Shown: piece by piece, positions 1 through 9,214 of the stretch | Position numbering within the stretch: position 1 is the stretch's first letter | Layout of the letters: every line of letters starts with the position of its first letter | Assembly: GCA_017480325.1 (NCBI GenBank) | Contig: JAFVAY010000008.1 | Span: 124,001 to 188,000 of the forward strand | Direction: 5' to 3' | DNA from: Clostridiales bacterium | Lineage (GTDB): Bacteria; Bacillota; Clostridia; Saccharofermentanales; Saccharofermentanaceae | Length of the DNA: 64,000 bases | Translations under genes and position numbers: made by a program | The notes under the pieces: generated by a model | The model's input: the letters and a program-made list of their open reading frames with translations, nothing else | Database searches by the model: none | Told to the model about the DNA's origin: nothing

Positions 1-2
1 AT

Positions 3-416
3 ACAGACGGCAAGACTCTGGCTCTTACTGCAGCCGGTGAGGCTCAGAACAGAGAAGAGGACAAGCTTCAGTATTTCTCTGCCGCTATTCCCAATACAGC
101 CACTACCTTCAGCACTGCAATACAGGGAAGTGTCCGTAAATCCGATAATAAGATCACGGCGATAAGGGTCATGGCTCAGATCAGTGATGATCCCAATTAC
201 TTTAATTTCTTGGTGCTTTACTTCGGAAGCTACCTTCAGGCATTAGCTCCTGACGTATCCGATCAGGATATCGAGACTCTTGTGGCTGAGGCGCTTAACA
301 ATGTCGCAGGTGCAGACTTCACGGTAAGACAGGATATCGCCTTCAGAGCTTCGCTTGTTAACGGTGACTCGGTAAGCTACGTAGCCTTCGATATCATGCC
401 TGCCGGCAATCTGTGA
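3..416 (+). CDS. C-terminal part of an unknown protein (5' end outside window)
   Basis: The reading frame is open from the first bases and ends at TGA 414-416, so this is the last 137 codons of a longer gene. The visible part has no motif that I recognise. It alternates polar and hydrophobic stretches and contains an acidic helix-like segment (VSDQDIETLVAEAL), with no transmembrane segment or cysteine. An internal ATG at 171 is not a convincing start: it has no ribosome-binding site and the frame continues upstream without interruption. A terminator hairpin follows 27 bases after the stop. Function unknown. Confidence 0.7.
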   Translation, partial: TDGKTLALTAAGEAQNREEDKLQYFSAAIPNTATTFSTAIQGSVRKSDNKITAIRVMAQISDDPNYFNFLVLYFGSYLQALAPDVSDQDIETLVAEALNNVAGADFTVRQDIAFRASLVNGDSVSYVAFDIMPAGNL

Positions 417-443
417 TAGTACAACAATTTCAGATATAAACTT

Positions 444-471
444 AAAGGACAGCCCGTGAGGACTGTCCTTT
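444..471. terminator. Bidirectional intrinsic terminator
   Basis: Nine-base arms AAAGGACAG and CTGTCCTTT enclose a 10-nt loop, followed by a short T-rich stretch on either strand. It sits between the convergent end of the partial gene on the + strand and tRNA-Trp on the - strand, so it can serve both. Confidence 0.7.
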
Positions 472-476
472 ATGCT

Positions 477-551
477 TGGCAGGGGAGACACGATTCGAAC
501 GCGCAACCGGCGGTTTTGGAGACCGCTGCTCTACCGTTGAGCCACTCCCCT
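477..551 (-). tRNA. tRNA-Trp (anticodon CCA)
   Basis: On the minus strand the seven-base acceptor arms AGGGGAG and CTCCCCT pair. The anticodon stem GCGGT/ACCGC encloses the loop CTCCAAA with anticodon CCA, and a TTCGAAT T-loop is present. The 3' CCA is encoded, with discriminator G. A consensus-like promoter lies just upstream on the same strand. Confidence 0.95.
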
Positions 552-564
552 ATGCGCGAGAGTA

Positions 565-593
565 AGTTTACTTAAACCTTTGCAACCTGTCAA
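565..593 (-). promoter_or_regulatory. Promoter of tRNA-Trp
   Basis: Minus-strand TTGACA, a 17-bp spacer, then TAAACT, ending about 14 bp before the tRNA. The -35 box is perfect. The element overlaps the oppositely oriented proC promoter. Confidence 0.7.
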
Positions 594-608
594 GTGTAAT
601 GTTATCAT
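580..608 (+). promoter_or_regulatory. Promoter of proC operon
   Basis: TTGCAA, 17-bp spacer, TATCAT, giving a leader of roughly 28 nt before the proC start at 643. It is interleaved with the divergent tRNA-Trp promoter. Confidence 0.55.
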
Positions 609-642
609 CACTTTTATAATAAATAATATAGAGGTACGGCTT

Positions 643-1440
643 ATGAAGCTTACAGTTATAGGCGCGGGGAATATGGGTCGCGCCCTGATGAAGGGATTTA
701 TAGAGGGTGGCGTTCTTAAGCCTTCGCAGATCACAGTCTATGATATTATTTCTAAGGCCGCTATCAGTGCCGGTGAGACATTGGGTGTTAATGTATCTGA
801 TGACCCGAACGCTGATGTTAAGGACAGCGATTATGTACTGATGGCGGTTAAGCCTCAGCACTTTGACGCTACTTTGGCAGGGCTGAAGGACAGCCTTGGA
901 GAGAATACCATTGTACTGTCTATAGCTGCTGCGGTTACTACATCCAGAATAAGCGGAATCATAGGAGACAGGAAATTCGTAAGGATAATGCCTAATACTC
1001 CCGCTCAGGTGGGAAGCGGTGTTTCCGCCGTGTGTCCGGTAGGCTTGAGCGAGGATGAGACGGAATTTGTTAAGAAGCTTCTCGAGACCTGCGGGATCGT
1101 TATTATCTGTGATGAGAAGACCCTTGATGCCATTGGCTGCGTCTCGGGAACCGGACCTGCTTACGTTATGCTTTTCGTAGAGGCCATGAGTGATGCGGCA
1201 GTAAGCCTCGGAATTAAGCGTGATGATGCTCTTAAGATCGCCGCTGCGACTGTTGCGGGCTCCGGTAAGCTGTGTCTCGAGACCGGGCTTCACCCCGCGG
1301 TGCTTAAGGATCAGGTTACAAGTCCTGCCGGAACTACCATAGAAGGCGTGATGGCACTCGAGGAGAACGGCTTCAGAAACGCGGTGATCAAGTCTGTAAC
1401 GGCAGCTGCCGAGAAGACACGCAGGATGCAGGGGAAGTAA
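643..1440 (+). CDS. proC: Pyrroline-5-carboxylate reductase
   Basis: Last step of proline synthesis: NAD(P)H-dependent reduction of pyrroline-5-carboxylate in the cytosol. The 265-residue length fits the family. The N-terminal Rossmann motif GAGNMG is followed by MAVKPQH, the RIMPNTPAQVGSG segment, and near the C-terminus the family signature TSPAGTTIEGV. The start at 643 is preferred over an in-frame ATG at 580 because it directly precedes the Rossmann strand and has GAGGT 7 nt upstream, whereas 580 lies inside the promoter. The stop codon overlaps the rnhA start (TAATG), which suggests translational coupling. Confidence 0.95.
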   Translation: MKLTVIGAGNMGRALMKGFIEGGVLKPSQITVYDIISKAAISAGETLGVNVSDDPNADVKDSDYVLMAVKPQHFDATLAGLKDSLGENTIVLSIAAAVTTSRISGIIGDRKFVRIMPNTPAQVGSGVSAVCPVGLSEDETEFVKKLLETCGIVIICDEKTLDAIGCVSGTGPAYVMLFVEAMSDAAVSLGIKRDDALKIAAATVAGSGKLCLETGLHPAVLKDQVTSPAGTTIEGVMALEENGFRNAVIKSVTAAAEKTRRMQGK

Positions 1441-1895
1441 TGGCAGCACTTACTAAGGTAACGATCTATACTGACGGAGCCTGCTCCGGTAACCCCGGCC
1501 CGGGTGGCTGGGGTGCTATTCTGTCTGCGGCAGGTAAAAGCAGAGAGATATCGGGAGGCGAGGCCCATACCACCAATAACCGTATGGAGATGATGGCTGT
1601 GATCAAGAGTCTCGAGCTTCTGACCCGTCCTTGTGAGGTGGAGGTATATTCCGACAGCGCTTATGTGGTTAACGCTTTTAATCAGGGCTGGATAGAGGGC
1701 TGGCAGAAGAAGGGCTGGAAGAACAGCGCCAAGAATGAAGTGGCGAATAAGGATCTGTGGATAAAACTGATCGAGCTTTGTAAGCTTCATACGGTCAGGT
1801 TCATCAAGGTCAAGGGCCATGCAGATAATGAGTTTAATAACAGATGTGACGAGCTGGCGGTAATGGAGTCCAAGCGATACGCGAAGGAAGACTGA
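1440..1895 (+). CDS. rnhA: Ribonuclease HI
   Basis: Degrades the RNA strand of RNA:DNA hybrids during replication and transcription. The 151-residue protein shows the DEDD active site in order: YTDGACSGNPGPGGWG (first Asp and Gly-rich hairpin), NNRMEMMAV (Glu), YSDSAYV (second Asp), and GHADNEFNNRCDELA (catalytic His and last Asp). The basic, Trp-rich substrate-handle region GWQKKGWKN is present, as in E. coli-type enzymes. Its ends overlap proC and nudF by one base each. Confidence 0.95.
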   Translation: MAALTKVTIYTDGACSGNPGPGGWGAILSAAGKSREISGGEAHTTNNRMEMMAVIKSLELLTRPCEVEVYSDSAYVVNAFNQGWIEGWQKKGWKNSAKNEVANKDLWIKLIELCKLHTVRFIKVKGHADNEFNNRCDELAVMESKRYAKED

Positions 1896-2446
1896 TGGAA
1901 GAGAAATATCGTAACCTAATTGAAATAACTGAGACCTCTGAAGTAATTTTCCACGGAAAAGTTTTTGATACAATTGTTAAGACGGTCAGCCTGGCAGACG
2001 GCAGGAAGTCCCAAAGAGAGATAGTTAAGCACAATGGAGGCGCCTGCGTTCTCCCGATCGACGATGACTTGAATTGCTACATGGTAAGACAGTTTAGAAG
2101 TCCGTTCGAGAGGATACTTCTCGAGGTCCCGGCAGGTAAGCTGGAGCCGGGTGAGGAGCCTCTTCACTGTGCCGTCAGGGAGCTTCATGAGGAGACCGGC
2201 TTCGAGGCGTCGGAGATGATTGACTTCGGAGGCATGATCGCGTCTCCCGGGTATGACAGTGAGGTGATCTACCTTTTTATGGCCAGAGGGCTTAAGCAGA
2301 TCGGTCAGAAGCTTGACGAGGGGGAGTTACTTAACGTAGAGAAGATACCTCTTACCACGCTTCTTAAGATGGCCGAGGAAGGGCAGATCAGTGACAGTAA
2401 GACGCAGCTTTGTATCTATAAAGCCGCAAGGAGACTTGGTATTTGA
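1895..2446 (+). CDS. nudF: NUDIX hydrolase, ADP-ribose pyrophosphatase type
   Basis: Probable hydrolysis of ADP-ribose to AMP and ribose 5-phosphate. The 183-residue protein carries a full Nudix box (G-x5-E-x7-REL-x-EE-x-GF) at about residues 85-107 and the upstream GGACVLPIDDD strand typical of the ADPRase subgroup. Substrate is inferred from subgroup resemblance; other NDP-sugars are possible. Start ATG overlaps the rnhA stop; its own stop overlaps the TTG start of ftsK. Confidence 0.85.
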   Translation: MEEKYRNLIEITETSEVIFHGKVFDTIVKTVSLADGRKSQREIVKHNGGACVLPIDDDLNCYMVRQFRSPFERILLEVPAGKLEPGEEPLHCAVRELHEETGFEASEMIDFGGMIASPGYDSEVIYLFMARGLKQIGQKLDEGELLNVEKIPLTTLLKMAEEGQISDSKTQLCIYKAARRLGI

Positions 2447-5385
2447 AGGATTTTGAGAGTAAAAGAGAGGTCACGGGAATAATCCTTTTCTTCTGTGCCA
2501 TCGCGTTAACGTTGATGTACTATTTGCCGATCGATGTTACGGGAGTTCTGGGCAGCTTTATAAGAACTGTGGGAGGAGGGCTTATCGGGTCCGCCGCCTT
2601 CGTGATACCGCTTTTCCTTCTGTATGCATCTGTTGATTTCTTCCTTGAGAAAAGGGAAGGGGTATCTCCCATAAGGATAAGATCTGTTGTAATTTTCCTG
2701 GTGTGTCTGTCGGCACTGCTTGCAGTAGTCACCATGGATTTTATGTTCTTTAAGGCACAGTGCGCATCGGATATAGACCAGAAGTATAAGGCTTCGAAGG
2801 CTATAGCACTCCTGTGGAGATCCGGCGCTGATTCATCTTTGTTATCGTCAAGCACCACATCCAAGGTCCTTCCGGGAGGCATACTCGGAGGGCTTCTTGC
2901 AGTATCGCTTCACACTGTATGCGGTAAGATCACATCCATCGTTGTACTTATCGGACTTATCGCTTCTCAGGTTATATTGGTTTTCCACATATCCGTTAAG
3001 ACCACGGTAAAGAAGACCGCCAAGGCCGTGGGTAATGCGGTTCGCAGTAATAACGTAAGAAGAGCGGCTCAGAGACCTCATAATACGGCTCCGAGGCCTC
3101 AGCAGTATCCGGTCCAGGGCGGCTATCCTTCGCAGGTTCAGCAGGTGGCTCGTCCTGTGATACCTCAGCCCTCGGCATCGCCCTTCGTCAATGCCCCGAC
3201 AGCTATAGGCACACAGCCTATGTTCGATAAATCCTATAATGTTCAGGATCCATTCAACAGGTCATTGCCTGTAGACAGCAGATCAGGCTTCGCCGATATG
3301 ACAGATCCTGCCTTCGCCGCAGATACCAAAGGCGAGCAGGGTGTTCTCAAGTACGGCGAGAAGCGCGTAAACACAGAGAATCCTTATTCTGTGGACGAGG
3401 CGGATTTTACATACGATTCCATCCCTCACAGCTCAAGGCTAAGAGGTTCCAAGAACGGTGTTGAAGAGCCTGATTTTCTTAAGAAGCAGAAGCATCAAGA
3501 TTTCTTCGATCTGTCCGGTGCCGTATATGCTTCAGAGCAAGAGGTCAATGACGACTACAGTCAAAGACCTGCAGCCGGCGGCTATTACCGCCCCGAGGAT
3601 GATATGCCCTATGAGGTGGATGATTCGGCCTACGATTATCAGGAGGAGGTAAGACCCAAGGTCAGAGCTCCGCGCATGCCCGAGAATAGCGATACACCTA
3701 TCGGAATGCCTTCTTCGGGAATCCCTGAGGTAACTGCAGGTGTTGCACCGTCTATTGCAATTAATAAGGAGGATTCTGTAGAGGGTTATTCGGCTACCGA
3801 AGGAAGAATAATAGATACCTCTGCTGCAAGAAAGTCCACGGGTGGAAGCGGTGTAGAGATAGAATCCACGTCTGCCGCGCGAGAGGGACGACGGATCAAG
3901 GCAAATGCTTTTAAGAATTATAGACCGGTTCCGATCACGGTCCTTGCTCAGGATCCCAATAAGAGTCAGAAGTCTACTGAGAGTGATGAGAAGCTCAGGG
4001 AGAAGGCGATGAGCCTTCAGGAAACCTTAAGGACCTTCGGAATTACGGATGCGCAGGTAAGTAATATAACTCACGGCCCTGCCATCACGAGATTCGAGGT
4101 CACCATAGGTGCGGGCGTTAAGGTATCTAAGGTTAAGTCTCTTGAGGATGATATCGCACTTGCCATGGCCGCGACTGCAGTACGTATTGAGGCTCCTATC
4201 CCCGGCAAGCGGGCTATCGGTATCGAGATACCTAATGATAAGACCTCCGCTGTTTACCTTAGAAGTATTCTTGAGACTAAGGAGTTCAGATCGTCAACAC
4301 CTATGACTGTAGGCCTCGGTAAGGATATCCCGGGTAAGCCTATATACTGCGATATCGCCAAGATGCCGCATCTTCTTATCGCCGGTGCTACGGGCTCCGG
4401 TAAGTCCGTCTGCGTCAACTCCATCCTTATGAGCATTCTGTGCAAGGCATCTCCCAAGGAAGTTAAGATGATACTCATCGACCCTAAGGTCGTTGAGCTG
4501 TCAGTCTATAACGGGATACCGCATCTTCTCATGCCGGTCGTAACTGATATGAAGGTGGCTACAGGCGCCTTGAAATGGGCTGTCGCGGAGATGGAGAGAA
4601 GATATAAGCTTTTCGCGGAGAAGGCTGTAAGAGACATGAAGGGCTATAACATGTGCCTCGAGGATGACGAGGAGCCGTTGCCTCTGATACTTATTATTAT
4701 CGACGAGTTGGCGGACCTTATGGCTGTTGCCAAGAACGAGGTGGAGGTTCAGATCGGGCGACTTGCCGCCATGGCAAGAGCTGCGGGAATGCACATGATA
4801 ATTGCTACTCAGAGACCTTCCGTAGATGTTATCACCGGAGTTATCAAGAGTAACGTTCCGTCGAGAATTGCCTTCGCAGTGGCGTCGGGCGTAGACAGCC
4901 GAACAATACTTGACTCCTACGGCGCCGAGAAACTTCTCGGACGAGGCGATATGTTGTACGGACCTTTGTCGGCACCTAAGCCGATAAGAGGACAGGGTGC
5001 ATTCGTGTCAGACGGTGAGGTAGAGGCTGCTGTAGATTACCTGAAGCAGCGCTACGGAGCGCTTTATGATCAGGATATCAACGATCAGATCGAGCGGATC
5101 GCCAGAGGCGAGGGAAGCGGTAAGACCGAGGGTGTGTCTGAGGGCTCGTCCGACAGCGACGGCGATGATCTCCTCTCAGCTGCAGTAGAGACTGTTATCC
5201 AGGCTAAGAACGCCAGTGTATCAATCCTTCAGAGACGCTTGGGCGTAGGTTATCCCAGAGCCGCGAGACTTATAGATGTACTCGAGCAGAAGGGATATAT
5301 CGGCCCCTTCGAGGGAAGTAAGCCCAGGAAGGTGCTTATCACGGAGACCGACTGGCTTGAGATCAAGGCTAAGGGCGGTAACTGA
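2443..5385 (+). CDS. ftsK: DNA translocase FtsK/SpoIIIE
   Basis: ATP-driven DNA pump acting at the division or sporulation septum to clear chromosomes and align dif sites. The 980-residue protein has several N-terminal transmembrane segments (about residues 10-185), a long disordered Pro/Gln-rich linker (about 200-480), then the motor with Walker A GATGSGKS at about 648-655 and Walker B LIIIDELADLM at about 750. The C-terminal winged-helix gamma domain (YPRAARLIDVLEQKGYIG) reads KOPS/SRS-type sequences. Start is TTG with AAGGAG 9 nt upstream, overlapping the nudF stop. I cannot distinguish the FtsK from the SpoIIIE role by sequence. Confidence 0.93.
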   Translation: MKDFESKREVTGIILFFCAIALTLMYYLPIDVTGVLGSFIRTVGGGLIGSAAFVIPLFLLYASVDFFLEKREGVSPIRIRSVVIFLVCLSALLAVVTMDFMFFKAQCASDIDQKYKASKAIALLWRSGADSSLLSSSTTSKVLPGGILGGLLAVSLHTVCGKITSIVVLIGLIASQVILVFHISVKTTVKKTAKAVGNAVRSNNVRRAAQRPHNTAPRPQQYPVQGGYPSQVQQVARPVIPQPSASPFVNAPTAIGTQPMFDKSYNVQDPFNRSLPVDSRSGFADMTDPAFAADTKGEQGVLKYGEKRVNTENPYSVDEADFTYDSIPHSSRLRGSKNGVEEPDFLKKQKHQDFFDLSGAVYASEQEVNDDYSQRPAAGGYYRPEDDMPYEVDDSAYDYQEEVRPKVRAPRMPENSDTPIGMPSSGIPEVTAGVAPSIAINKEDSVEGYSATEGRIIDTSAARKSTGGSGVEIESTSAAREGRRIKANAFKNYRPVPITVLAQDPNKSQKSTESDEKLREKAMSLQETLRTFGITDAQVSNITHGPAITRFEVTIGAGVKVSKVKSLEDDIALAMAATAVRIEAPIPGKRAIGIEIPNDKTSAVYLRSILETKEFRSSTPMTVGLGKDIPGKPIYCDIAKMPHLLIAGATGSGKSVCVNSILMSILCKASPKEVKMILIDPKVVELSVYNGIPHLLMPVVTDMKVATGALKWAVAEMERRYKLFAEKAVRDMKGYNMCLEDDEEPLPLILIIIDELADLMAVAKNEVEVQIGRLAAMARAAGMHMIIATQRPSVDVITGVIKSNVPSRIAFAVASGVDSRTILDSYGAEKLLGRGDMLYGPLSAPKPIRGQGAFVSDGEVEAAVDYLKQRYGALYDQDINDQIERIARGEGSGKTEGVSEGSSDSDGDDLLSAAVETVIQAKNASVSILQRRLGVGYPRAARLIDVLEQKGYIGPFEGSKPRKVLITETDWLEIKAKGGN

Positions 5386-5864
5386 TGGCCTTAATTACGG
5401 CATCGGGTCTTATAGATAATCTACGAGCGAAGGGCCTTAAGTGCTCCTTCGCCGAGAGCCTTACCGGCGGTATGATAGCCTGCGGGATAGTAGATGTTCC
5501 CGGTGCTTCGGATGTGCTCGACGGAAGTATAGTTTCTTATTCAGACAGCTTTAAGATTAATGTTCTGGGTGTTCCTTCTTCGGTGATAGAGGAAAAGACC
5601 GCAGTATCCCATGATTGCGCGGTGGCGATGGCTCAAGGAGCATTAAGATTGTCAGGTGCAGATATCGCCGTGTCGGTCACAGGCTACGCAGGTCCGGGCG
5701 ATGGAGCGGACGGAACTCCCTGCGGGACTGTTTATATAGGCTTCGCGGATCGTAACGGTTCGGGGGCATACAAGCATCACTTCGACGGAGACCGGGATGA
5801 GGTAAGAACAGCCACTCGCGACAGCGCTTACAGCCTTGTTAATGAGAGGATCGCTCTTCTATGA
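5385..5864 (+). CDS. pncC: CinA C-terminal domain protein, NMN amidohydrolase type
   Basis: A stand-alone CinA-C domain of 159 residues, without the N-terminal molybdopterin-binding-like half. Such proteins deamidate nicotinamide mononucleotide in NAD recycling. Family signatures are visible: AESLTGGMIA near residue 24, GSIVSYSD, and VSVTGYAGPGDGADG with GTVYIGF. It overlaps the ftsK stop (TGATG) and ends in an ATGA overlap with murJ. In many Firmicutes a cinA gene lies near recA, as here. Confidence 0.85.
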   Translation: MALITASGLIDNLRAKGLKCSFAESLTGGMIACGIVDVPGASDVLDGSIVSYSDSFKINVLGVPSSVIEEKTAVSHDCAVAMAQGALRLSGADIAVSVTGYAGPGDGADGTPCGTVYIGFADRNGSGAYKHHFDGDRDEVRTATRDSAYSLVNERIALL

Positions 5865-7450
5865 CATCAGATAAGAAGGCCGGCAGATCTTCGTCGAATA
5901 ATATGGTAATTGCAACCCTGCTTGTTATGCTGGGTCTTGTATTCTCCAAGGGCTCGGGGTTCTTAAGAGATATATTTGTAGGTATTAAGTTCAGTGATCC
6001 GGTGTTCCGCGACGGATTTACACTTGCCTTCACGATCCCGGATCTGGTTTATAACCTTCTTATTGGCGGCTCTATTCAGTCCGCGATCACCCCGTCTTTA
6101 TCCGCTGCGGTAGCCTCGGGTAAGGAGAAGGAGGGAATAAGGACCGTAAGTATCTTTATCTCGTTCTTCTCGGTGCTTTTGGTAGCGGTGTGTGCTCTCG
6201 GAGTTATCTTCTCGCATCCTCTTTACAGTCTGTTCGGCAACGGCGAGAGAAGTGCCATGACTATTGATCTCGCGGCCTCTGCTTCAAGATGGCTTTTCCC
6301 TCAGATCGTATTCATGATGCTGGCGGCCTTGTGCATCGGTATTCTTAATGCATATAAGAGATTCGGCTCCACGGCCTTCGGTCCCACCATCTACAATGTC
6401 TGTGTTCTTATCGCGATCCTGGTGTTCGCAGGTAACAGCCTTCCTCAGCTCATGCGTACAACCTTCGGTATCATGCTTGCTGCAGCGGTTTATTTCCTGT
6501 ATCAGGCGATCGTAGGAAGAGATAAGCTTAAGCAGTTCAGATTCATCTGGGCTCCCGGCGATGCGGGCTTCCATAAGCTTGTAAGAAGAGCTCTGCCGAT
6601 CCTTATATCCGCCTCCGTGGTACAGCTTAACATGCTCATCTTAAATTACTTCGCGATCAAGCTTCCCGATGACGGCAATGTATTTGCCTTAAGAAACGCT
6701 TCCACTACATGGCAGCTTCCTTATGGTATCTTCGCTGTTGCCATAGGTAATGTCATGCTGCCGTCTCTCGCGGAATTCTACGGCAAGAAGGACTTCAAGG
6801 GGGCATCTGAGCTTCTGTCTTCGAGATTAAGAAGTGCATTGTTCCTGACTATACCCTCCGCGGGCTTCATGTTCATTATGAATACGGACGTTATCAAGGC
6901 GATCTTCAAGTGGAGTCCCGCTTATACGGATTATGATGCCAGAAGGGCAGGGGCACTTCTAGCGGGGTATTCTATCGCGATAATTACACATTCCGTTGTG
7001 TTTATAATGAATCAGGCCTTCTACGCCATAGGTAAGACCAAGGTGCCTTTGATGGCCGGATGTATCGGTCTTCTCACGAATCCTATTTGCTGTACGCTTC
7101 TTATGCCTTCACTGGGCGCAATGGGGCTTACCCTGTCTTACTCCGTCACAAGCATCCTTCAGATGACAGTGCTGTGCGTGGTCTACTGTAGGAATAAGGA
7201 GCTTCGCCCTCACGGGATGCTTACATTCATCGGCAAGTGCGCTCTTACGCTTGTAATTATGTGCGCCACTTTATTCGTTCTTAATATGTACTATCCCGCA
7301 CCGGTAGGTAAAGTAAACGAGCTTATCGCCATCTCTGTCAAGTTCGTTGCAGCCGGTGCTCTTTACTTTGCTCTTACTGTTGTCTTCAGGGTAAAGGAGT
7401 CCTCCGAGTGGATATCCAAGGCCTTGAAACTTGTGCGTAAGTCCCATTAA
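5861..7450 (+). CDS. murJ: Lipid II flippase MurJ (MviN family)
   Basis: Polytopic MOP-superfamily membrane protein of 529 residues with about 14 hydrophobic segments. It is predicted to flip lipid II across the cytoplasmic membrane for peptidoglycan assembly. The N-terminal region (KGSGFLRDIFVGIKFG-like start, then DGFTLAFTIPDLVYNLL) and the AIGNVMLPSLAE segment are characteristic of MurJ. The 4-nt ATGA overlap with pncC indicates coupling. It is the last gene before the recA promoter; no strong terminator is seen in the gap. Confidence 0.9.
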   Translation: MTSDKKAGRSSSNNMVIATLLVMLGLVFSKGSGFLRDIFVGIKFSDPVFRDGFTLAFTIPDLVYNLLIGGSIQSAITPSLSAAVASGKEKEGIRTVSIFISFFSVLLVAVCALGVIFSHPLYSLFGNGERSAMTIDLAASASRWLFPQIVFMMLAALCIGILNAYKRFGSTAFGPTIYNVCVLIAILVFAGNSLPQLMRTTFGIMLAAAVYFLYQAIVGRDKLKQFRFIWAPGDAGFHKLVRRALPILISASVVQLNMLILNYFAIKLPDDGNVFALRNASTTWQLPYGIFAVAIGNVMLPSLAEFYGKKDFKGASELLSSRLRSALFLTIPSAGFMFIMNTDVIKAIFKWSPAYTDYDARRAGALLAGYSIAIITHSVVFIMNQAFYAIGKTKVPLMAGCIGLLTNPICCTLLMPSLGAMGLTLSYSVTSILQMTVLCVVYCRNKELRPHGMLTFIGKCALTLVIMCATLFVLNMYYPAPVGKVNELIAISVKFVAAGALYFALTVVFRVKESSEWISKALKLVRKSH

Positions 7451-7457
7451 TAACCCT

Positions 7458-7493
7458 TTGTCGATTTTTGTCGATTTTTGTCGAAAATTGTCG
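7458..7493 (+). repeat. Four 10-bp-phased TTGTCGA direct repeats upstream of recA
   Basis: TTGTCGA occurs at 7458, 7468 and 7478, with a fourth copy TTGTCGG at 7488. They are separated by T5 or A4 tracts, so both the words and the A/T tracts recur once per helical turn. The block ends 11 bp before the recA -35 box. It could be a bent upstream element or a multi-site operator. Confidence 0.8.
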
Positions 7494-7504
7494 GTCATAT
7501 TAAG

Positions 7505-7533
7505 TTGACTTTGTTGTATTTTATTCGTAGAAT
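7505..7533 (+). promoter_or_regulatory. recA promoter
   Basis: TTGACT, 17-bp spacer, TAGAAT. Predicted transcription start near 7540, with the LexA box just downstream. Confidence 0.8.
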
Positions 7534-7548
7534 GTTTTCGAAAGAAAT

Positions 7549-7560
7549 GAACAAATGTTC
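7549..7560 (+). promoter_or_regulatory. LexA (SOS) operator of recA
   Basis: GAACAAATGTTC matches the Gram-positive SOS core GAAC-N4-GTTC exactly. It lies 15 bp after the -10 box, a position that would block early elongation or promoter clearance. Predicts DNA-damage induction of recA-recX and perhaps rimO-pgsA. Confidence 0.85.
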
Positions 7561-7586
7561 AGTTTTATTGTGGAGGATCACTAATA

Positions 7587-8717
7587 ATGGCTAAGAACAA
7601 AGCATCCAAACCTCAGGTACAATCCATATCTTCAGACGATCAAGACGCACGTAAGAAGGCTCTTGAGGCTGCTATGTCTCAGATCGAGAAGCAGTTCGGC
7701 AAGGGCTCGGTAATGAGACTTGGCGATCAGCAGACCACTGATATCGAGACGATACCTACCGGTGCCATAAGTCTTGATATAGCACTCGGAGTCGGCGGAC
7801 TTCCCAGGGGAAGGATCGTAGAGATATACGGACCCGAGTCGTCAGGTAAGACTACAGTAGCGCTTCACTGCGTTGCAGAGGCTCAGAAGATGGGAGGCAC
7901 CTGTGCATTCATAGACGCAGAGCACGCTCTTGATCCCAACTACGCCGCTGTTATCGGTGTAGACGTTGATAACCTTCTTCTGTCGCAGCCGGATACAGGT
8001 GAACAGGCTCTCGATATCACAGAGACACTCGTTAGATCAGGCTGTATAGATGTTATCGTTATAGACTCTGTCGCGGCACTGGTACCCAGGGCCGAGATCG
8101 AGGGCGAGATGGGGGATTCGCACGTAGGTCTTCAGGCAAGGCTTATGAGCCAGGGCTTAAGAAAGCTTACGGGTATAATCGCCAAGTCAGGAACGGTATG
8201 TATCTTCATTAACCAGCTTCGTGAGAAGATTGGTATCATGTTCGGTAATCCCGAGACTACTACGGGTGGACGTGCTCTGAAGTTCTATTCTTCTGTAAGA
8301 CTTGATGTCAGGAAGACTGAGACATTGAAGAACGGTACTGAGGTTATCGGTAACCATGTAAGAGTTAAGATCGTTAAGAATAAGGTGGCGCCTCCGTTCA
8401 AGGAAGCAGAATTCGATATCCTCTACGGTCAGGGTATATCCAGAGAGGGAAGTATCATCGATCTGGCGGTAGAGAATAATATCATCGATAAGAGCGGAGC
8501 ATGGTTCGCTTATAAGGGTCAGAAGATCGGTCAGGGTAAGGAGAATACCAGACAGTATCTCATTGATAACCCGGATGTGTGCAGCGAGATCGAGGAGCTT
8601 ATCAGAGATTCCTATAAGCCTGCCGATGCCACGGCCTTCGTGGACGGCGGAGATGATCCCGAGGATGCTGATGCAGATATCGAGAGCGACGACGATATCC
8701 TCGGAATCGACATGTAA
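7587..8717 (+). CDS. recA: Recombinase RecA
   Basis: Forms ATP-dependent filaments on single-stranded DNA, catalyses strand exchange and triggers LexA self-cleavage. The 376-residue protein has Walker [10 protein letters not shown], the catalytic-Glu region [10 protein letters not shown], Walker [12 protein letters not shown]2-loop residues around [22 protein letters not shown], and an acidic C-terminal tail (about residues 345-376). Preceded by TGGAGGA as ribosome-binding site. The stop overlaps recX (TAATG). Confidence 0.98.
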   Translation: MAKNKASKPQVQSISSDDQDARKKALEAAMSQIEKQFGKGSVMRLGDQQTTDIETIPTGAISLDIALGVGGLPRGRIVEIYGPESSGKTTVALHCVAEAQKMGGTCAFIDAEHALDPNYAAVIGVDVDNLLLSQPDTGEQALDITETLVRSGCIDVIVIDSVAALVPRAEIEGEMGDSHVGLQARLMSQGLRKLTGIIAKSGTVCIFINQLREKIGIMFGNPETTTGGRALKFYSSVRLDVRKTETLKNGTEVIGNHVRVKIVKNKVAPPFKEAEFDILYGQGISREGSIIDLAVENNIIDKSGAWFAYKGQKIGQGKENTRQYLIDNPDVCSEIEELIRDSYKPADATAFVDGGDDPEDADADIESDDDILGIDM

Positions 8718-9214
8718 TGGCTAAGGCGGCTCTTTATAACCTTGATTCTGTCGCGGATGCTCAGACCTGCGGTATAAGGCATATAGGTATCGGCACATGC
8801 TCCTCGGGTAAGCTTCGTGATTATCTTAGGAAGCAGGGGTTCTCTGACAGTGTTATATCAGAGGCTGTAGCTGAGCTTATCAAGAGAGAATACATTGACG
8901 ATGTTAAAGCAGGACGTAAGGTCCTGCTTTACCGTTCCGGCAAGAAGCAGGAGAGCAGGCTTCTTCTTAAGCAGCGACTATATGCTGCCGGTGTAAGAGG
9001 TGAGATTGCCGATGAGCTGATTTCAGAGGTGGAAGAAGACGGCGTTTTGTGCTTTAATCTTTACCTGAGCGTGAAGCCGGAGACGGCTGATGCCGAAGAG
9101 GCATATGCCATGGAGGAAGAACTTCTGAAGACTGCCTCCAAGCGCGGATTCGGTTCCGAGACCGCGAGATATGCCTACGGCAAATGGCTCGAGAAGGTTA
9201 TTAATGATCGATAG
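8717..9214 (+). CDS. recX: Regulatory protein RecX
   Basis: Modulator of RecA filaments. The 165-residue, charged, helical protein has the three-helix repeats of RecX: a repeat around LRDYLRKQGFSDSVISEAVAEL then KREYIDD, followed by two further repeats (LKQRLYAAGVRGEIADELI and a C-terminal KRGFGSETARYAY). Placement directly after recA with a one-base overlap supports the call. The family is poorly conserved, so the call leans on position and repeat pattern. Confidence 0.85.
   Translation: MAKAALYNLDSVADAQTCGIRHIGIGTCSSGKLRDYLRKQGFSDSVISEAVAELIKREYIDDVKAGRKVLLYRSGKKQESRLLLKQRLYAAGVRGEIADELISEVEEDGVLCFNLYLSVKPETADAEEAYAMEEELLKTASKRGFGSETARYAYGKWLEKVINDR

Noticed and set aside
568..1449. 293-codon minus-strand frame opposite proC
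   Set aside because: It mirrors the proC frame, has no ribosome-binding site, and its product has no recognisable domain.
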